Part shown: piece by piece, positions 30,350-38,476 of the stretch | Numbering within the stretch: the stretch's first letter is position 1 | Layout: each line of letters begins with the position of its first letter | The notes under the pieces: model-generated | Databases searched by the model: none | Told to the model about the DNA's origin: nothing | Seen by the model: only the letters and a program-made list of their open reading frames with translations | NCBI RefSeq assembly: GCF_024752355.1 | Contig: NZ_JANTHZ010000002.1 | Span: forward strand, 434,001 to 498,000 | Reading direction: 5' to 3' | Source: Ancylobacter mangrovi | Lineage (GTDB): Bacteria; Pseudomonadota; Alphaproteobacteria; Rhizobiales; Xanthobacteraceae | DNA length: 64,000 bases | Position numbers and translations under genes: made by a program

Positions 30350-31039
30350 ATGCAGCTTTATCATCATCCTTTCTGTGCTCATTCGCGGCTCGTACGCCTC
30401 GCTTTCGGCGAGATGGGCATCGAACATCTCCTGATCGAAGAGCGTGTCTGGGAGCGTCGGCCCGAATTCCTGACGCTGGATCCTGCCGGCACCACGCCGG
30501 TGCTGGTGGAAGACGACGGTTTCGTCATACCGGGCATCGACGTCATCACCGAATATATCGACGAGACCCGCGGCGCGGTGCTGGGCGATCGCCGCCTGCT
30601 GCCGACCGACAGCCTGGGCCGGGTCGAGGTCCGCCGGCTGGCCGGCTGGTTCAACCACAAGTTCTTCGCCGAGGTCTCCGAGCCGCTGATCCGCGAGAAG
30701 GTCTACAAGCGCTACATGCCGCGCGAACTCGGCGGCGGGCCGCCCGACATGGCGGTGATCCGCGCCGCGCGCTCGAATATCCGCTACCATATGCACTATA
30801 TCGGCTGGCTGCTGAAGGCGCGGAACTGGCTGGCGGGCGACCGCATGAGCTACGCCGACCTCGCTGCCGCCGCGCATATCTCCTGCGTCGACTATCTGGG
30901 CGACGTGCCATGGGAAGAGGACGAGGGAGCGAAGATCTGGTACGCGCGCATCAAGTCGCGACCCGCCTTCCGGCCCCTGCTGGCGCTGACCATGGCGGGC
31001 ATGCCCCCGGCCCCGTGCTACGCGGACCTCGACTTCTAG
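30350..31039 (+). CDS. Glutathione S-transferase family protein
   Basis: A 229-residue protein with an N-terminal thioredoxin-fold domain (MQLYHHPFCAHSRLVRLAF, then GTTPVLVEDDGFVIPGIDVITEYID, the glutathione gamma-glutamyl site) and a C-terminal helical domain (YADLAAAAHISCVDYLG). Cys in HPFCAHS could act as a Cys-type catalytic residue. The gene overlaps the start proposed for queG by about 25 bases; a GST-queG pair is a common alphaproteobacterial arrangement. Substrate unknown. Confidence 0.88.
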   Translation: MQLYHHPFCAHSRLVRLAFGEMGIEHLLIEERVWERRPEFLTLDPAGTTPVLVEDDGFVIPGIDVITEYIDETRGAVLGDRRLLPTDSLGRVEVRRLAGWFNHKFFAEVSEPLIREKVYKRYMPRELGGGPPDMAVIRAARSNIRYHMHYIGWLLKARNWLAGDRMSYADLAAAAHISCVDYLGDVPWEEDEGAKIWYARIKSRPAFRPLLALTMAGMPPAPCYADLDF

Positions 31040-32175
31040 AGCCGGCGGCGGCGAAGGCGTTCCTGTTCGAGCTTGCCCGCGCCGAAGGCTTCGACGCGAT
31101 GGGCGTGGCGGCGCCCGGCGCCATCCCGCAGGCCGGCCCGCGGCTGCGGCAATGGATCGCCGAGGGCGCCCATGGCGACATGGACTGGATGCCCGAGACC
31201 GCCGAGCGCCGCGCCGCGCCCGGCAATCTGTGGCCCGAGATAAGCTCCGTGGTCATGCTCGGCCTCAATTACGGGCCGGACGAGGACCCGCGCACCGCGC
31301 TCGCGCACCAGAGCGCGGGTACCGTCTCGGTCTATGCCCGCGGCGACGACTATCACGAATTGATCAAGGGCAAGATGAAGCGCATCTGCTCGCGCTTCGT
31401 CGCCCGCACCGGCGGGCCGGAAGCCGTGCGGGTGAAGGTGTTCGTCGACACCGCGCCGCTGATGGAGAAGCCGCTCGCGGAGGCCGCCGGGCTCGGCTGG
31501 CAGGGCAAGCACACAAACCTCGTCTCGCGCGAGCGCGGCTCCTGGCTGCTGCTCGGCGCCATCGCCACCGATCTCGCCCTGCCGCCCGACGCGTCGGGCG
31601 ACGACCATTGCGGCTCCTGCCGCGCCTGCCTCGACGCATGCCCGACGCAGGCCTTTCCCGCGCCGTACCGGATCGACGCGCGACGCTGCATCTCCTACCT
31701 CACCATCGAGCACAGGGGCCCGATCCCGGTCGAGCTGCGCCCGCTGATGGGCAACCGGATCTATGGCTGCGACGACTGCCTCGCCGCCTGCCCCTGGAAC
31801 AAGTTCGCCGCGCTGGGGCGCGAAGCCCGCCTTGCCGCCCGCGAGGAGAACCGCGCGCCCCCGCTCGCCGAGCTGGCCCGGCTCGACGACACCCGCTTCC
31901 GCGCCCGCTTCACAAAGAGCCCGATCAAGCGCACCGGGCGCACGCGCTTCCTGCGCAACGTGCTGATCGCCATCGGCAATTCGGCGGACGCCCGGCTCGC
32001 CCCGGAGGCCGAGCGCCTGCTCGCCGACGAGGCGCCGCTGGTGCGCGGGGCGGCGGTGTGGGCGCTCTCGAAGCTGCTGCCGCCCGCCGAAGTTGCCCGG
32101 CTCGCGATGCTCCACGCGAGCGAGCCCGATGCCGGGGTGCGCGAGGAGTGGCGGCTCGCTAGACTGGCCGCATGA
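31015..32175 (+). CDS. queG: Epoxyqueuosine reductase
   Basis: A 386-residue cobalamin- and Fe-S-dependent enzyme that reduces epoxyqueuosine to queuosine in tRNA. Two 4Fe-4S cluster motifs are visible, CGSCRACLDACPTQAF near residue 200 and YGCDDCLAACPWN near 255, with the CISYLTIEHRGPIP segment between them, and a C-terminal HEAT-like helical part. The frame is open well upstream over the GST gene. I choose the GTG at 31015 because the family begins shortly before KAFLFELARAEGFD, but no strong ribosome site is seen and the exact start is uncertain. Translation is probably coupled to the GST gene. Confidence 0.9.
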   Translation: MLRGPRLLEPAAAKAFLFELARAEGFDAMGVAAPGAIPQAGPRLRQWIAEGAHGDMDWMPETAERRAAPGNLWPEISSVVMLGLNYGPDEDPRTALAHQSAGTVSVYARGDDYHELIKGKMKRICSRFVARTGGPEAVRVKVFVDTAPLMEKPLAEAAGLGWQGKHTNLVSRERGSWLLLGAIATDLALPPDASGDDHCGSCRACLDACPTQAFPAPYRIDARRCISYLTIEHRGPIPVELRPLMGNRIYGCDDCLAACPWNKFAALGREARLAAREENRAPPLAELARLDDTRFRARFTKSPIKRTGRTRFLRNVLIAIGNSADARLAPEAERLLADEAPLVRGAAVWALSKLLPPAEVARLAMLHASEPDAGVREEWRLARLAA

Positions 32176-32260
32176 GACAGCCCAGGTCCCACCGCATCGA
32201 TCGGCGCCGTGCCGCGGCGTCGCCGGCTGCCACCTTGCCGACCTCGACCAAGGCGCCGGC

Positions 32261-33130
32261 ATGACCACGCTGCTGTGCCTCGGCCTCGGCTATTGCGCCC
32301 GCCATTTCATCGCCCGCCACGGCCGGCGCTTCACCCGCATCGTCGGCACCAACCGGACCGGCGCGCCCCATCCCGGCGTGGAGGTCCTGCGCTTTGACGG
32401 CGGCACGGCCGACCCGGCGCTGCTCGCCGCCGCCGGCGCCGCCGATATGGTGCTGGTCTCCGCCGCGCCGGGCGAGGACGGCGACCCCTTCCTCGGCGCG
32501 CTCGGCACCGCGCTGATCGCCGCCGGGCGGCGCGGGGCGATCGTGTATCTTTCCACCATCGGGGTCTATGGCGACCGTGGCGGTGCCTGGGTCGACGAGA
32601 GCGCGAGGCCGCAGGCCAGCGCGCCGCGCACCGTGCGCCGCGTCGAGACCGAGGCGGGCTGGCGCACGCTCGGCGAACTGGCCGGACGGCCGGTGGCGGT
32701 GCTGCGGCTTGGCGGCATCTACGGGCCGGGCAGAAACCCGCTGCGGGACGTCGCCGCCGGCACCGCGCGCTGCATCGAGCGCGAGGGGCAGGCATTCAAT
32801 CGCATCCATGTCGACGACATCGCCGACGCGATCGATGCCGCCCTCGCGACCGGCCATGACGGCACCGTCAACGTGGTGGACGACGAGCCCTCGCCCTCCT
32901 GCGCGCCGGTGCGCTTCGCGGCGGAGCTGCTCGGGCGGCCCGCGCCCGAGGCGGAGCCCTATGAGGAGGCGGCCCGAACCATGTCGGCGATGGCGCGCTC
33001 CTTCTGGGCCGACAACCGGCGGGTGAGGAACGATCGCCTGCATGCCCTGCTCGGGCACGGCCTCGCCCATCCGAGCTATCGCGAGGGGCTCACGGCGCTG
33101 TTCGCTGCCGGGGAGGGCCGCGCGTCCTAA
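32261..33130 (+). CDS. NAD(P)-binding SDR/epimerase family protein (YeeZ-like)
   Basis: A 289-residue Rossmann-fold protein of the extended SDR type. It begins MTTLLCLGLGYCARHFIARHG (a GxGxxxxxF-like dinucleotide loop), with YLSTIGVYGDRGG (Thr-Tyr-type active region), LRLGGIYGPGRNPL and NRIHVDDIADAIDAAL. This pattern matches YeeZ-like proteins of unknown reaction. The start is the ATG at 32261; the longer frame upstream overlaps queG out of phase. Its TAA overlaps the convergent tetR stop codon (33127-33130). Confidence 0.82.
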   Translation: MTTLLCLGLGYCARHFIARHGRRFTRIVGTNRTGAPHPGVEVLRFDGGTADPALLAAAGAADMVLVSAAPGEDGDPFLGALGTALIAAGRRGAIVYLSTIGVYGDRGGAWVDESARPQASAPRTVRRVETEAGWRTLGELAGRPVAVLRLGGIYGPGRNPLRDVAAGTARCIEREGQAFNRIHVDDIADAIDAALATGHDGTVNVVDDEPSPSCAPVRFAAELLGRPAPEAEPYEEAARTMSAMARSFWADNRRVRNDRLHALLGHGLAHPSYREGLTALFAAGEGRAS

Positions 33131-33834
33131 GGAAGCGGCGCGAAGGCGCGCAGGAAGGACGAGACGGTGTGGCCGACGACCCGGTCGATGCAGGCGGCAT
33201 CCGGCCGAGGGGCGCCGCCGAACAGCATCGACGTCACGATCATGGAATGGCAGCCGATAATGAACTGCCAGGCGGCCAACTCGACATCGTCTATCTCGAG
33301 CTCGCCGCGCTCCATCTTGACGCGGAGCCAAGCCGACAGCCGCTCGACCGCCGCCTGCTGCCCGGCCGAGATGAACTCGCGGCCGATATCGGGCAGCTTC
33401 TCCACCGTGCCGAGCACCATGCGCACCGTCGCCAGATGCTCCGGCTGGACCATGGCCTCGACATAGAGATGGCCGATGCGGGTGAGGGCGTCGCCCACCT
33501 CGTCATTCTCGTCGAGCACGAAGAAGCGTTCGGCGACCTGCCCGCAGGCCTCGCCCACCATGGCGCCGAACAGCTCTTCCTTGGAGGGGAAATAGAGATA
33601 GAGCGTGCCCTTGGAGACGCCGGCGGCGCGGGCAATCTCGCCCATGCTGGCGCCGTCGAAGCCGCTGGAGAGGAAGACGTCCCGCGCCCCGTTCAGGATC
33701 TGCCGGCGCTTTTCCGGGCTCGACCCGGCGTGGCCCGCCTCGAGCGAAGCGAGGCGCCGTCCTTCATCCCGCGCGACCGCAAGTCCCTGCAGGGAGCAGA
33801 CGGGTTCGGTATCGGCGAGGCGGCGGCGGGCCAT
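33127..33834 (-). CDS. TetR family transcriptional regulator
   Basis: A TetR-type repressor of about 235 residues. The N-terminal helix-turn-helix is clear: KRRQILNGARDVFLSSGFDGASMGEIARAAGVSKGTLYLYFPSKEELFGAMV. The C-terminal ligand and dimer domain follows (TetR_C type with the FISAGQQAAVERLSAWL stretch). Several in-frame starts exist (33834, 33852, 33909 and a TTG at 33975); none has a good ribosome site, and I chose the ATG at 33834. A 14-bp inverted repeat upstream at 33974-33987 may be its operator. It is convergent with the SDR gene, which it is therefore unlikely to control directly. Confidence 0.85.
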   Translation of the reverse strand: MARRRLADTEPVCSLQGLAVARDEGRRLASLEAGHAGSSPEKRRQILNGARDVFLSSGFDGASMGEIARAAGVSKGTLYLYFPSKEELFGAMVGEACGQVAERFFVLDENDEVGDALTRIGHLYVEAMVQPEHLATVRMVLGTVEKLPDIGREFISAGQQAAVERLSAWLRVKMERGELEIDDVELAAWQFIIGCHSMIVTSMLFGGAPRPDAACIDRVVGHTVSSFLRAFAPLP

Positions 33835-33973
33835 GAGGCGAACATCATCCATACACGACAGAAGCTGGCCGCGATGCACGAACCGCGTGCGGCGATGTGT
33901 TCGTTTCATCGCGTAACGCCCCAACATGGCACGCTCGATCGGGTTCCCCAAGTCCCCGAGATAAAAAATGACC

Positions 33974-33987
33974 AAACCGTTCGGTTT
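33974..33987. promoter_or_regulatory. Candidate TetR operator
   Basis: AAACCG-TT-CGGTTT is an inverted repeat with 6-base arms and a two-base centre, embedded in an AT-rich stretch upstream of the tetR gene. Its size and position fit an autoregulatory operator of a TetR-family protein. No binding evidence is available. Confidence 0.45.
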
Positions 33988-33989
33988 TT

Positions 33990-34454
33990 ATTGCGCCGCG
34001 TCCAATGGGGCCCTATAGATCACTCACCTGCGGTGATGCTGTGGAGGTTCCCGCAAACCTCCACTGGGCCATGCCGATAGGCGAGGGAGGAGGGTTATTC
34101 CGCCCCCCAAATCCTCCTCCCTCATCTTCTTCCCCGATCGGCGTGGCACCGGCAGTGCCCGCGCCTCGGGCGAGCGGACCACCTCTCCCCGGAACCGACC
34201 CCTTCCGCATCCCATAGGCGCCCGCGGCCGCGGGCGCCCTGCACGCCTGCGCATGCATGGCCGGGCGGCGCAGGAGCCCGTCTCTGTGCGAGAGGGCGCG
34301 AACGGGTCTTGGCACTAACGGGTCTTGGCGCGAGCGGCAGGGCAGAGTATTGCTCGCTTTCCGGACATCAGGCGCGCGTGCTTCCCATTTCCATGCCCCG
34401 ACACGGTCCCAGTCCCCGCCGGGGCAGATATCGCCCGACCCATATTGCGGCGCG
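33990..34454. other. Gene-free divergent region with four strong inverted repeats
   Basis: This is the longest stretch without a recognisable gene. It lies between divergent tetR and kup. It holds a 9-bp perfect hairpin (34041-34064), an 11-bp perfect stem with a 19-base loop (34083-34123), a 22-bp perfect palindrome (34217-34238), a 7-bp inverted repeat (34248-34274) and a 13-base direct repeat (34301-34313 and 34317-34329). None of the short frames looks like a protein gene. It may be a structured kup leader or a small RNA. No terminator is expected in a divergent gap. Confidence 0.55.
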
Positions 34455-34468
34455 GAAGGTAGCCCTGC

Positions 34469-36346
34469 ATGGCTGAACCCAGACCCGCCCGCGCCCTGCC
34501 CTTCGCCGCCGAGACCGCCGCACTGGGCGTGGTGTTCGGCGATATTGGCACCAGCCCGCTCTACGCCTTCAAGCAGGGCCTGCTGGCGGCGAGCGGCACC
34601 GGCAGCCTCGATTCGAACGTGTTCGGCCTGCTCTCGCTGATCACCTGGGCGGTGATCCTGTCGGTCACCATCAAATACGTCATGCTCGTGCTGCGGGCCG
34701 ACAACGACGGCGAAGGCGGCATCCTCGCGCTGGTGACGCTGCTCGACCTGCACCGCAGCGCCACCGGCCGGCGCCTTCTGCTGCTGGCAGCCGGCCTCGT
34801 CGGCGGCGCCATGCTGATCGGCGACGGCGTGCTGACGCCGGCGATCTCGGTGCTCTCGGCGATCGAGGGTCTCGAGGTGATCGCCCCGCCGCTCGACCAC
34901 TGGATCGTCGCCGTGACCGTGCTGGTGATCCTGATGGTGTTCGTCTCGCAGCGGGCCGGCACGGACCGGATCGGCGCCTTCTACGGCCCGGTCATGCTGA
35001 TATGGTTCGCCACCCTCGCCGGCCTTGGCATCTACGGCATCGCGCAGGCGCCCCAGGTGCTGTTCGCGCTCGATCCGCGCCATGGCATCGCGCTTGTGGT
35101 GCTGCATCCGGGGCTTGCTGGCGCGGTGCTCGGCGCGACCTTCCTCGCCATCACTGGCGGCGAGGCGCTCTATGCCGATCTCGGCCATTTCGGACGGCCG
35201 GTCATCACCCGCGCCTGGCTGTTCGTCGCCATGCCGGCGCTGCTGCTGAACTATTTCGGGCAGGGCGCGGACGTGCTGATCCACCGCGAGGCGGTGCGCA
35301 ACCCGTTCTACGACCTCTCGCCCGACCCGATCGACGTGCCTCTGCTGATCCTCGCCACCGCCGCGACGGTGATCGCCTCGCAGGCGATCATCACCGGCGT
35401 GTTCTCGCTCGCCAAGCAGGCGATCGAGCTCGGCTACCTGCCGCCGATGCGCATCCGCTACACCAGCGAGCACAACGACCAGCACATCTATATCGGCCGG
35501 CTCAACTGGATCATGATGCTCGCCTGCGCCGCCATCGTGGTGTCGTTCGGCTCGTCGGATCGGCTCGCCTCGGCCTATGGCATCGCGGTGGCGATGGCCA
35601 TGGTGGCGACCACCATCCTGTTCATCGCCTATGTGCGGCGGAGCTGGCAGTGGCCGGTGCCGGCGCTGGTCGCCCTCGCCTGCGGGCTGTTCGCCATCGA
35701 CCTGCCCTTCGCCGTCGCCAACCTCACCAAGCTGCCGGACGGCGGCTGGCTGCCGGTGGGCATCGCCGCCATCGTGCTCGTCATCATGGTGTCCTGGCGG
35801 CGTGGGCTCGAAGGGCTCGGCCTGCAGCAGCGCCGCTTCACCGAGCCGCTGGACGACTTCGTCGCCCGCGGGCGCCCGTCCGCCTGCGCCATCAGCCCGC
35901 GCACGGCGATCTTCCTCTCGCGCGGCGGGGCGGTGACGCCGGTGGCGCTGGGGCGGCTTTCGGACCTGCTCAACGTGCAGTTCAGCCGGTCGGTGATCGT
36001 CTCGGTGTGGATCGCCGCACGTCCGCGCGTGCCGGTCGACGAGCGGGTGCGCGTGCTCACCCTCGATCCCGTCCATGTGCGGGTCGACGTGCGCTTCGGC
36101 TACATGCAGCAAATCGACGTGCCCTCGGTACTCGGCCCCGCGCTCTATGCTCAAGGCATCGACCCGGACGAGGCGGTCTATGTCATCGGCCACGAGCGGG
36201 TGATCCCGCCCGACGGCATCGGCGGGGTGCGCGACGCGCTCGCGCATCTGTTCGCCTTCCTCGCCCGCAACGCCGAGCGCTCGGTCGACCGCTTCGGCCT
36301 GCCGCGCCCGCGTACCATCGAGATCGGCTATCCGGTGCGGCTGTGA
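34469..36346 (+). CDS. kup: Potassium uptake protein Kup
   Basis: A 625-residue inner-membrane K+/H+ symporter of the KUP/HAK/KT family, with about 12 membrane helices followed by a cytoplasmic domain of about 180 residues. Hallmarks are GVVFGDIGTSPLYAFKQG near residue 17, KYVMLVLRADNDGEGGILAL, GDGVLTPAISVLSAIEGLEV and GGEALYADLGHFG. GGAAGG upstream of the ATG at 34469 supports the start. Alphaproteobacteria often use Kup as a constitutive low-rate K+ route. A structured region precedes it. Confidence 0.95.
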   Translation: MAEPRPARALPFAAETAALGVVFGDIGTSPLYAFKQGLLAASGTGSLDSNVFGLLSLITWAVILSVTIKYVMLVLRADNDGEGGILALVTLLDLHRSATGRRLLLLAAGLVGGAMLIGDGVLTPAISVLSAIEGLEVIAPPLDHWIVAVTVLVILMVFVSQRAGTDRIGAFYGPVMLIWFATLAGLGIYGIAQAPQVLFALDPRHGIALVVLHPGLAGAVLGATFLAITGGEALYADLGHFGRPVITRAWLFVAMPALLLNYFGQGADVLIHREAVRNPFYDLSPDPIDVPLLILATAATVIASQAIITGVFSLAKQAIELGYLPPMRIRYTSEHNDQHIYIGRLNWIMMLACAAIVVSFGSSDRLASAYGIAVAMAMVATTILFIAYVRRSWQWPVPALVALACGLFAIDLPFAVANLTKLPDGGWLPVGIAAIVLVIMVSWRRGLEGLGLQQRRFTEPLDDFVARGRPSACAISPRTAIFLSRGGAVTPVALGRLSDLLNVQFSRSVIVSVWIAARPRVPVDERVRVLTLDPVHVRVDVRFGYMQQIDVPSVLGPALYAQGIDPDEAVYVIGHERVIPPDGIGGVRDALAHLFAFLARNAERSVDRFGLPRPRTIEIGYPVRL

Positions 36347-36609
36347 GCGGGGCGGGGTGGAATCCTCCGGCCGCCCGCCGCCACCGCCCGATCACGCCCT
36401 TGCGAGCGTTACGGCAATGTCACGTCGGCGCCTCTATCTGGGAACACAAGCCACGGCGCGAGACGTCGCCGGCGATACGGGCGAGGCCATCCCTCCTGCG
36501 GTTTTGCGGCCCGCCGGGCCGATATGCGGTTCCGAAAGGCTTCGAGGTCTGCTAGGCGTCGCTGCGCATGGCCGAGGGAGGCGGTGGAAGGTATGATGGT
36601 GAAGGTGTG

Positions 36610-37731
36610 ATGAAGGGGCTGAAAGCGATCACCGGCTGGCTGCGTGCGCATGTCGGCTGGCATACGCTCGGCCTGTTCGCGAGCCTCGTCATCATCGCGA
36701 TCGCGGCGGTCGTGCTCTACGAGATGCTGCGCAACATCCATCCCGGCCAGGTGCTCGACGCGCTGACGGGAACGGACCCGTGGCGCGTGGGGCTGGCGGC
36801 GCTGTTCGTCGCCGCGGCCTATTTCACCCTCACCTTCTACGACTGGTTCGCGCTGCGCTCGATCGAACGGCCGGACATTCCCTACCGCGTCGCCGCGCTC
36901 GCCTCCTTCACCTCCTATTCGGTCGGCCACAATGTCGGCTTCTCGGCCTTCACCGGCGGCACGGTGCGCTACCGCATCTATTCGGCGCACGGGCTCGGGG
37001 CGATCGAGGTGGCCAAGCTGTGCTTCGTCACCGGCCTGACCTTCTGGCTCGGCAACATCGCCATTCTCGGGCTCGGCATCACCATCGAGCCCTGGGCCGC
37101 GAGCGCCGTCGACCAGCTGCCGCCCTGGATCAACCGCTTCATCGGCATCGCCCTGCTGGCGGGCCTCGCCGGCTATGTGTTCTGGGTCGGGCTGAAGCCG
37201 CGCCGGATCGGCGTCGGCGAGGGGCACTGGGCGGTCACCCTGCCGGGCTCGAAGCTGACGCTGATGCAGATCGCCATCGGCATCATCGACCTCACCTGCT
37301 GCGCGGCGGCGATGTATGTGCTGATGCCGCAGACGCCCTTCATCGACCCGATCGCGCTCGGCGTGGTGTTCATCTCCGCGACGCTGCTCGGCTTCGCCAG
37401 CCACGCGCCCGGCGGGCTCGGCGTGTTCGACGCCGCCATGCTGGTCGCGCTGCCGCAGTTCGAGAAGGAGGCGCTGCTCGGCGCGCTGCTGTTGCTGCGC
37501 CTGCTCTATTATGTGACGCCCTTCGCCATCGCGCTCATCATCCTCGGCATCCGCGAGTTCCTAGTGAACCGCGCCCACCGCCGCGCCCTTGGGATGGAGA
37601 CGGCCGAGACGGCGGGCTCGCCCTACGAGGCGGGCAAGGCCGAGCTCGCGAGCGGAAGCACGCCGGTCGCCGCCGACCCGAGTTCGCCGGCCGAGCCCGA
37701 ACTTCCGCCCCGCCGCCGCGCCACGGGCTGA
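36610..37731 (+). CDS. Lysylphosphatidylglycerol synthase-type integral membrane protein (UPF0104)
   Basis: A 373-residue protein with about eight membrane helices, matching the transmembrane flippase-like domain of MprF/lysylphosphatidylglycerol synthetases. Typical stretches are the TSYSVGHNVGFSAFTGGTVRYRIYS motif and ASHAPGGLGVFDAAM. The aminoacyl-transferase domain of true MprF is absent. The C-terminal 40 residues are a Pro/Ala/Ser-rich cytoplasmic tail ending PELPPRRRATG. The start is the ATG at 36610, after GGTGAAGG; an upstream start at 36568 is possible. It is convergent with the DUF4412-like gene. Lipid-related function is inferred. Confidence 0.82.
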   Translation: MKGLKAITGWLRAHVGWHTLGLFASLVIIAIAAVVLYEMLRNIHPGQVLDALTGTDPWRVGLAALFVAAAYFTLTFYDWFALRSIERPDIPYRVAALASFTSYSVGHNVGFSAFTGGTVRYRIYSAHGLGAIEVAKLCFVTGLTFWLGNIAILGLGITIEPWAASAVDQLPPWINRFIGIALLAGLAGYVFWVGLKPRRIGVGEGHWAVTLPGSKLTLMQIAIGIIDLTCCAAAMYVLMPQTPFIDPIALGVVFISATLLGFASHAPGGLGVFDAAMLVALPQFEKEALLGALLLLRLLYYVTPFAIALIILGIREFLVNRAHRRALGMETAETAGSPYEAGKAELASGSTPVAADPSSPAEPELPPRRRATG

Positions 37732-37782
37732 CGGACGGCCGATTCGGCGCGGCCTCTCGGCCCGAACGGCGGCCGGGATCGT

Positions 37783-38472
37783 TCAGGGCGACAGGCCGCC
37801 ACCCGGCACCATGTCCTGCAGGCTGGGCGGCACACGCTGCACACGCACGCCCTCCGGCACGTCGAACGCCGCGGGATCCTGCGGCCCGCGCTCGAGTTCC
37901 GTCGCCTCGAATGCCACTTTGAGGCCCTGCCGCGTGGTGGCCTGTACCCGCAGGGGAATGCCGTCCACGGTGAAGCAGGCCTGCACCGGCGTGCCGAGAT
38001 CCGGATCGGTTCCGCGCCAGACCTCGCACGGCTCGGTACTGACGGTGTCGAAGCCGATGCGCCGGCTGTCCGCCGGCATGGAGACGAATCTAAACTCCGG
38101 CGGCAGGTCCATTTCGAACGCCACGCTTCCCATGCCCGGCAGGTCGGGCAGCACGATGATCGTGTGCGCCTCGGGATCGACCAGGCCGACCATAATCCTC
38201 TCGGCGCCGTGGAAGATCTCGACGCGCAGATGCCCGTCCCGATAGGCGAACGTCGCCTCGCCCTTCGGCGTCACCGTACCGCGCACGGAAAAATCGGAGG
38301 ACGGCAAGGGCGGGCGTTCGTCCGGCGCGGAACGCTCCCGCGCCGGCGGCTTCGGCTTGGATACCTGCTGCGCCAGCGCGCCGGACGATACGGCGCCTCC
38401 AACCAGGGCGACAACCGCAATGCCCGCCATCCCCCTTGCGAGGACGCCGGGCCGACCGTTCGTGATGTTCAT
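37783..38472 (-). CDS. Secreted DUF4412-like protein
   Basis: A 229-residue exported protein. The N-terminus MNITNGRPGVLARG leads to a hydrophobic core (MAGIAVVALVGGAVSSGALAQ) with a signal peptidase site after ALA. The mature part has paired beta-strand patterns (GEATFAYRDGHLRVEIFHGAERIMVGLVD, TVSTEPCEVWR, VQACFTVDGIPLRVQATTRQGL, ERGPQDPAAFDVPEGV) resembling DUF4412, a lipoprotein-like fold of unknown role. Two Cys could form a disulfide. The ATG at 38472 lies four bases after the ppk2 stop codon, so it is almost certainly co-transcribed with ppk2. The fold call is tentative. Confidence 0.6.
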   Translation of the reverse strand: MNITNGRPGVLARGMAGIAVVALVGGAVSSGALAQQVSKPKPPARERSAPDERPPLPSSDFSVRGTVTPKGEATFAYRDGHLRVEIFHGAERIMVGLVDPEAHTIIVLPDLPGMGSVAFEMDLPPEFRFVSMPADSRRIGFDTVSTEPCEVWRGTDPDLGTPVQACFTVDGIPLRVQATTRQGLKVAFEATELERGPQDPAAFDVPEGVRVQRVPPSLQDMVPGGGLSP

Positions 38473-38476
38473 GATG

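Noticed and set aside
34041-34329. Insertion sequence or CRISPR-like array in the tetR-kup gap
   Set aside because: The inverted repeats differ from each other, there is no transposase and no target duplication seen, and no regularly spaced repeat set.
34013-36247. 744-codon open frame opposite kup
   Set aside because: Antisense to kup; Asp/His/Arg-rich translation typical of shadow frames.
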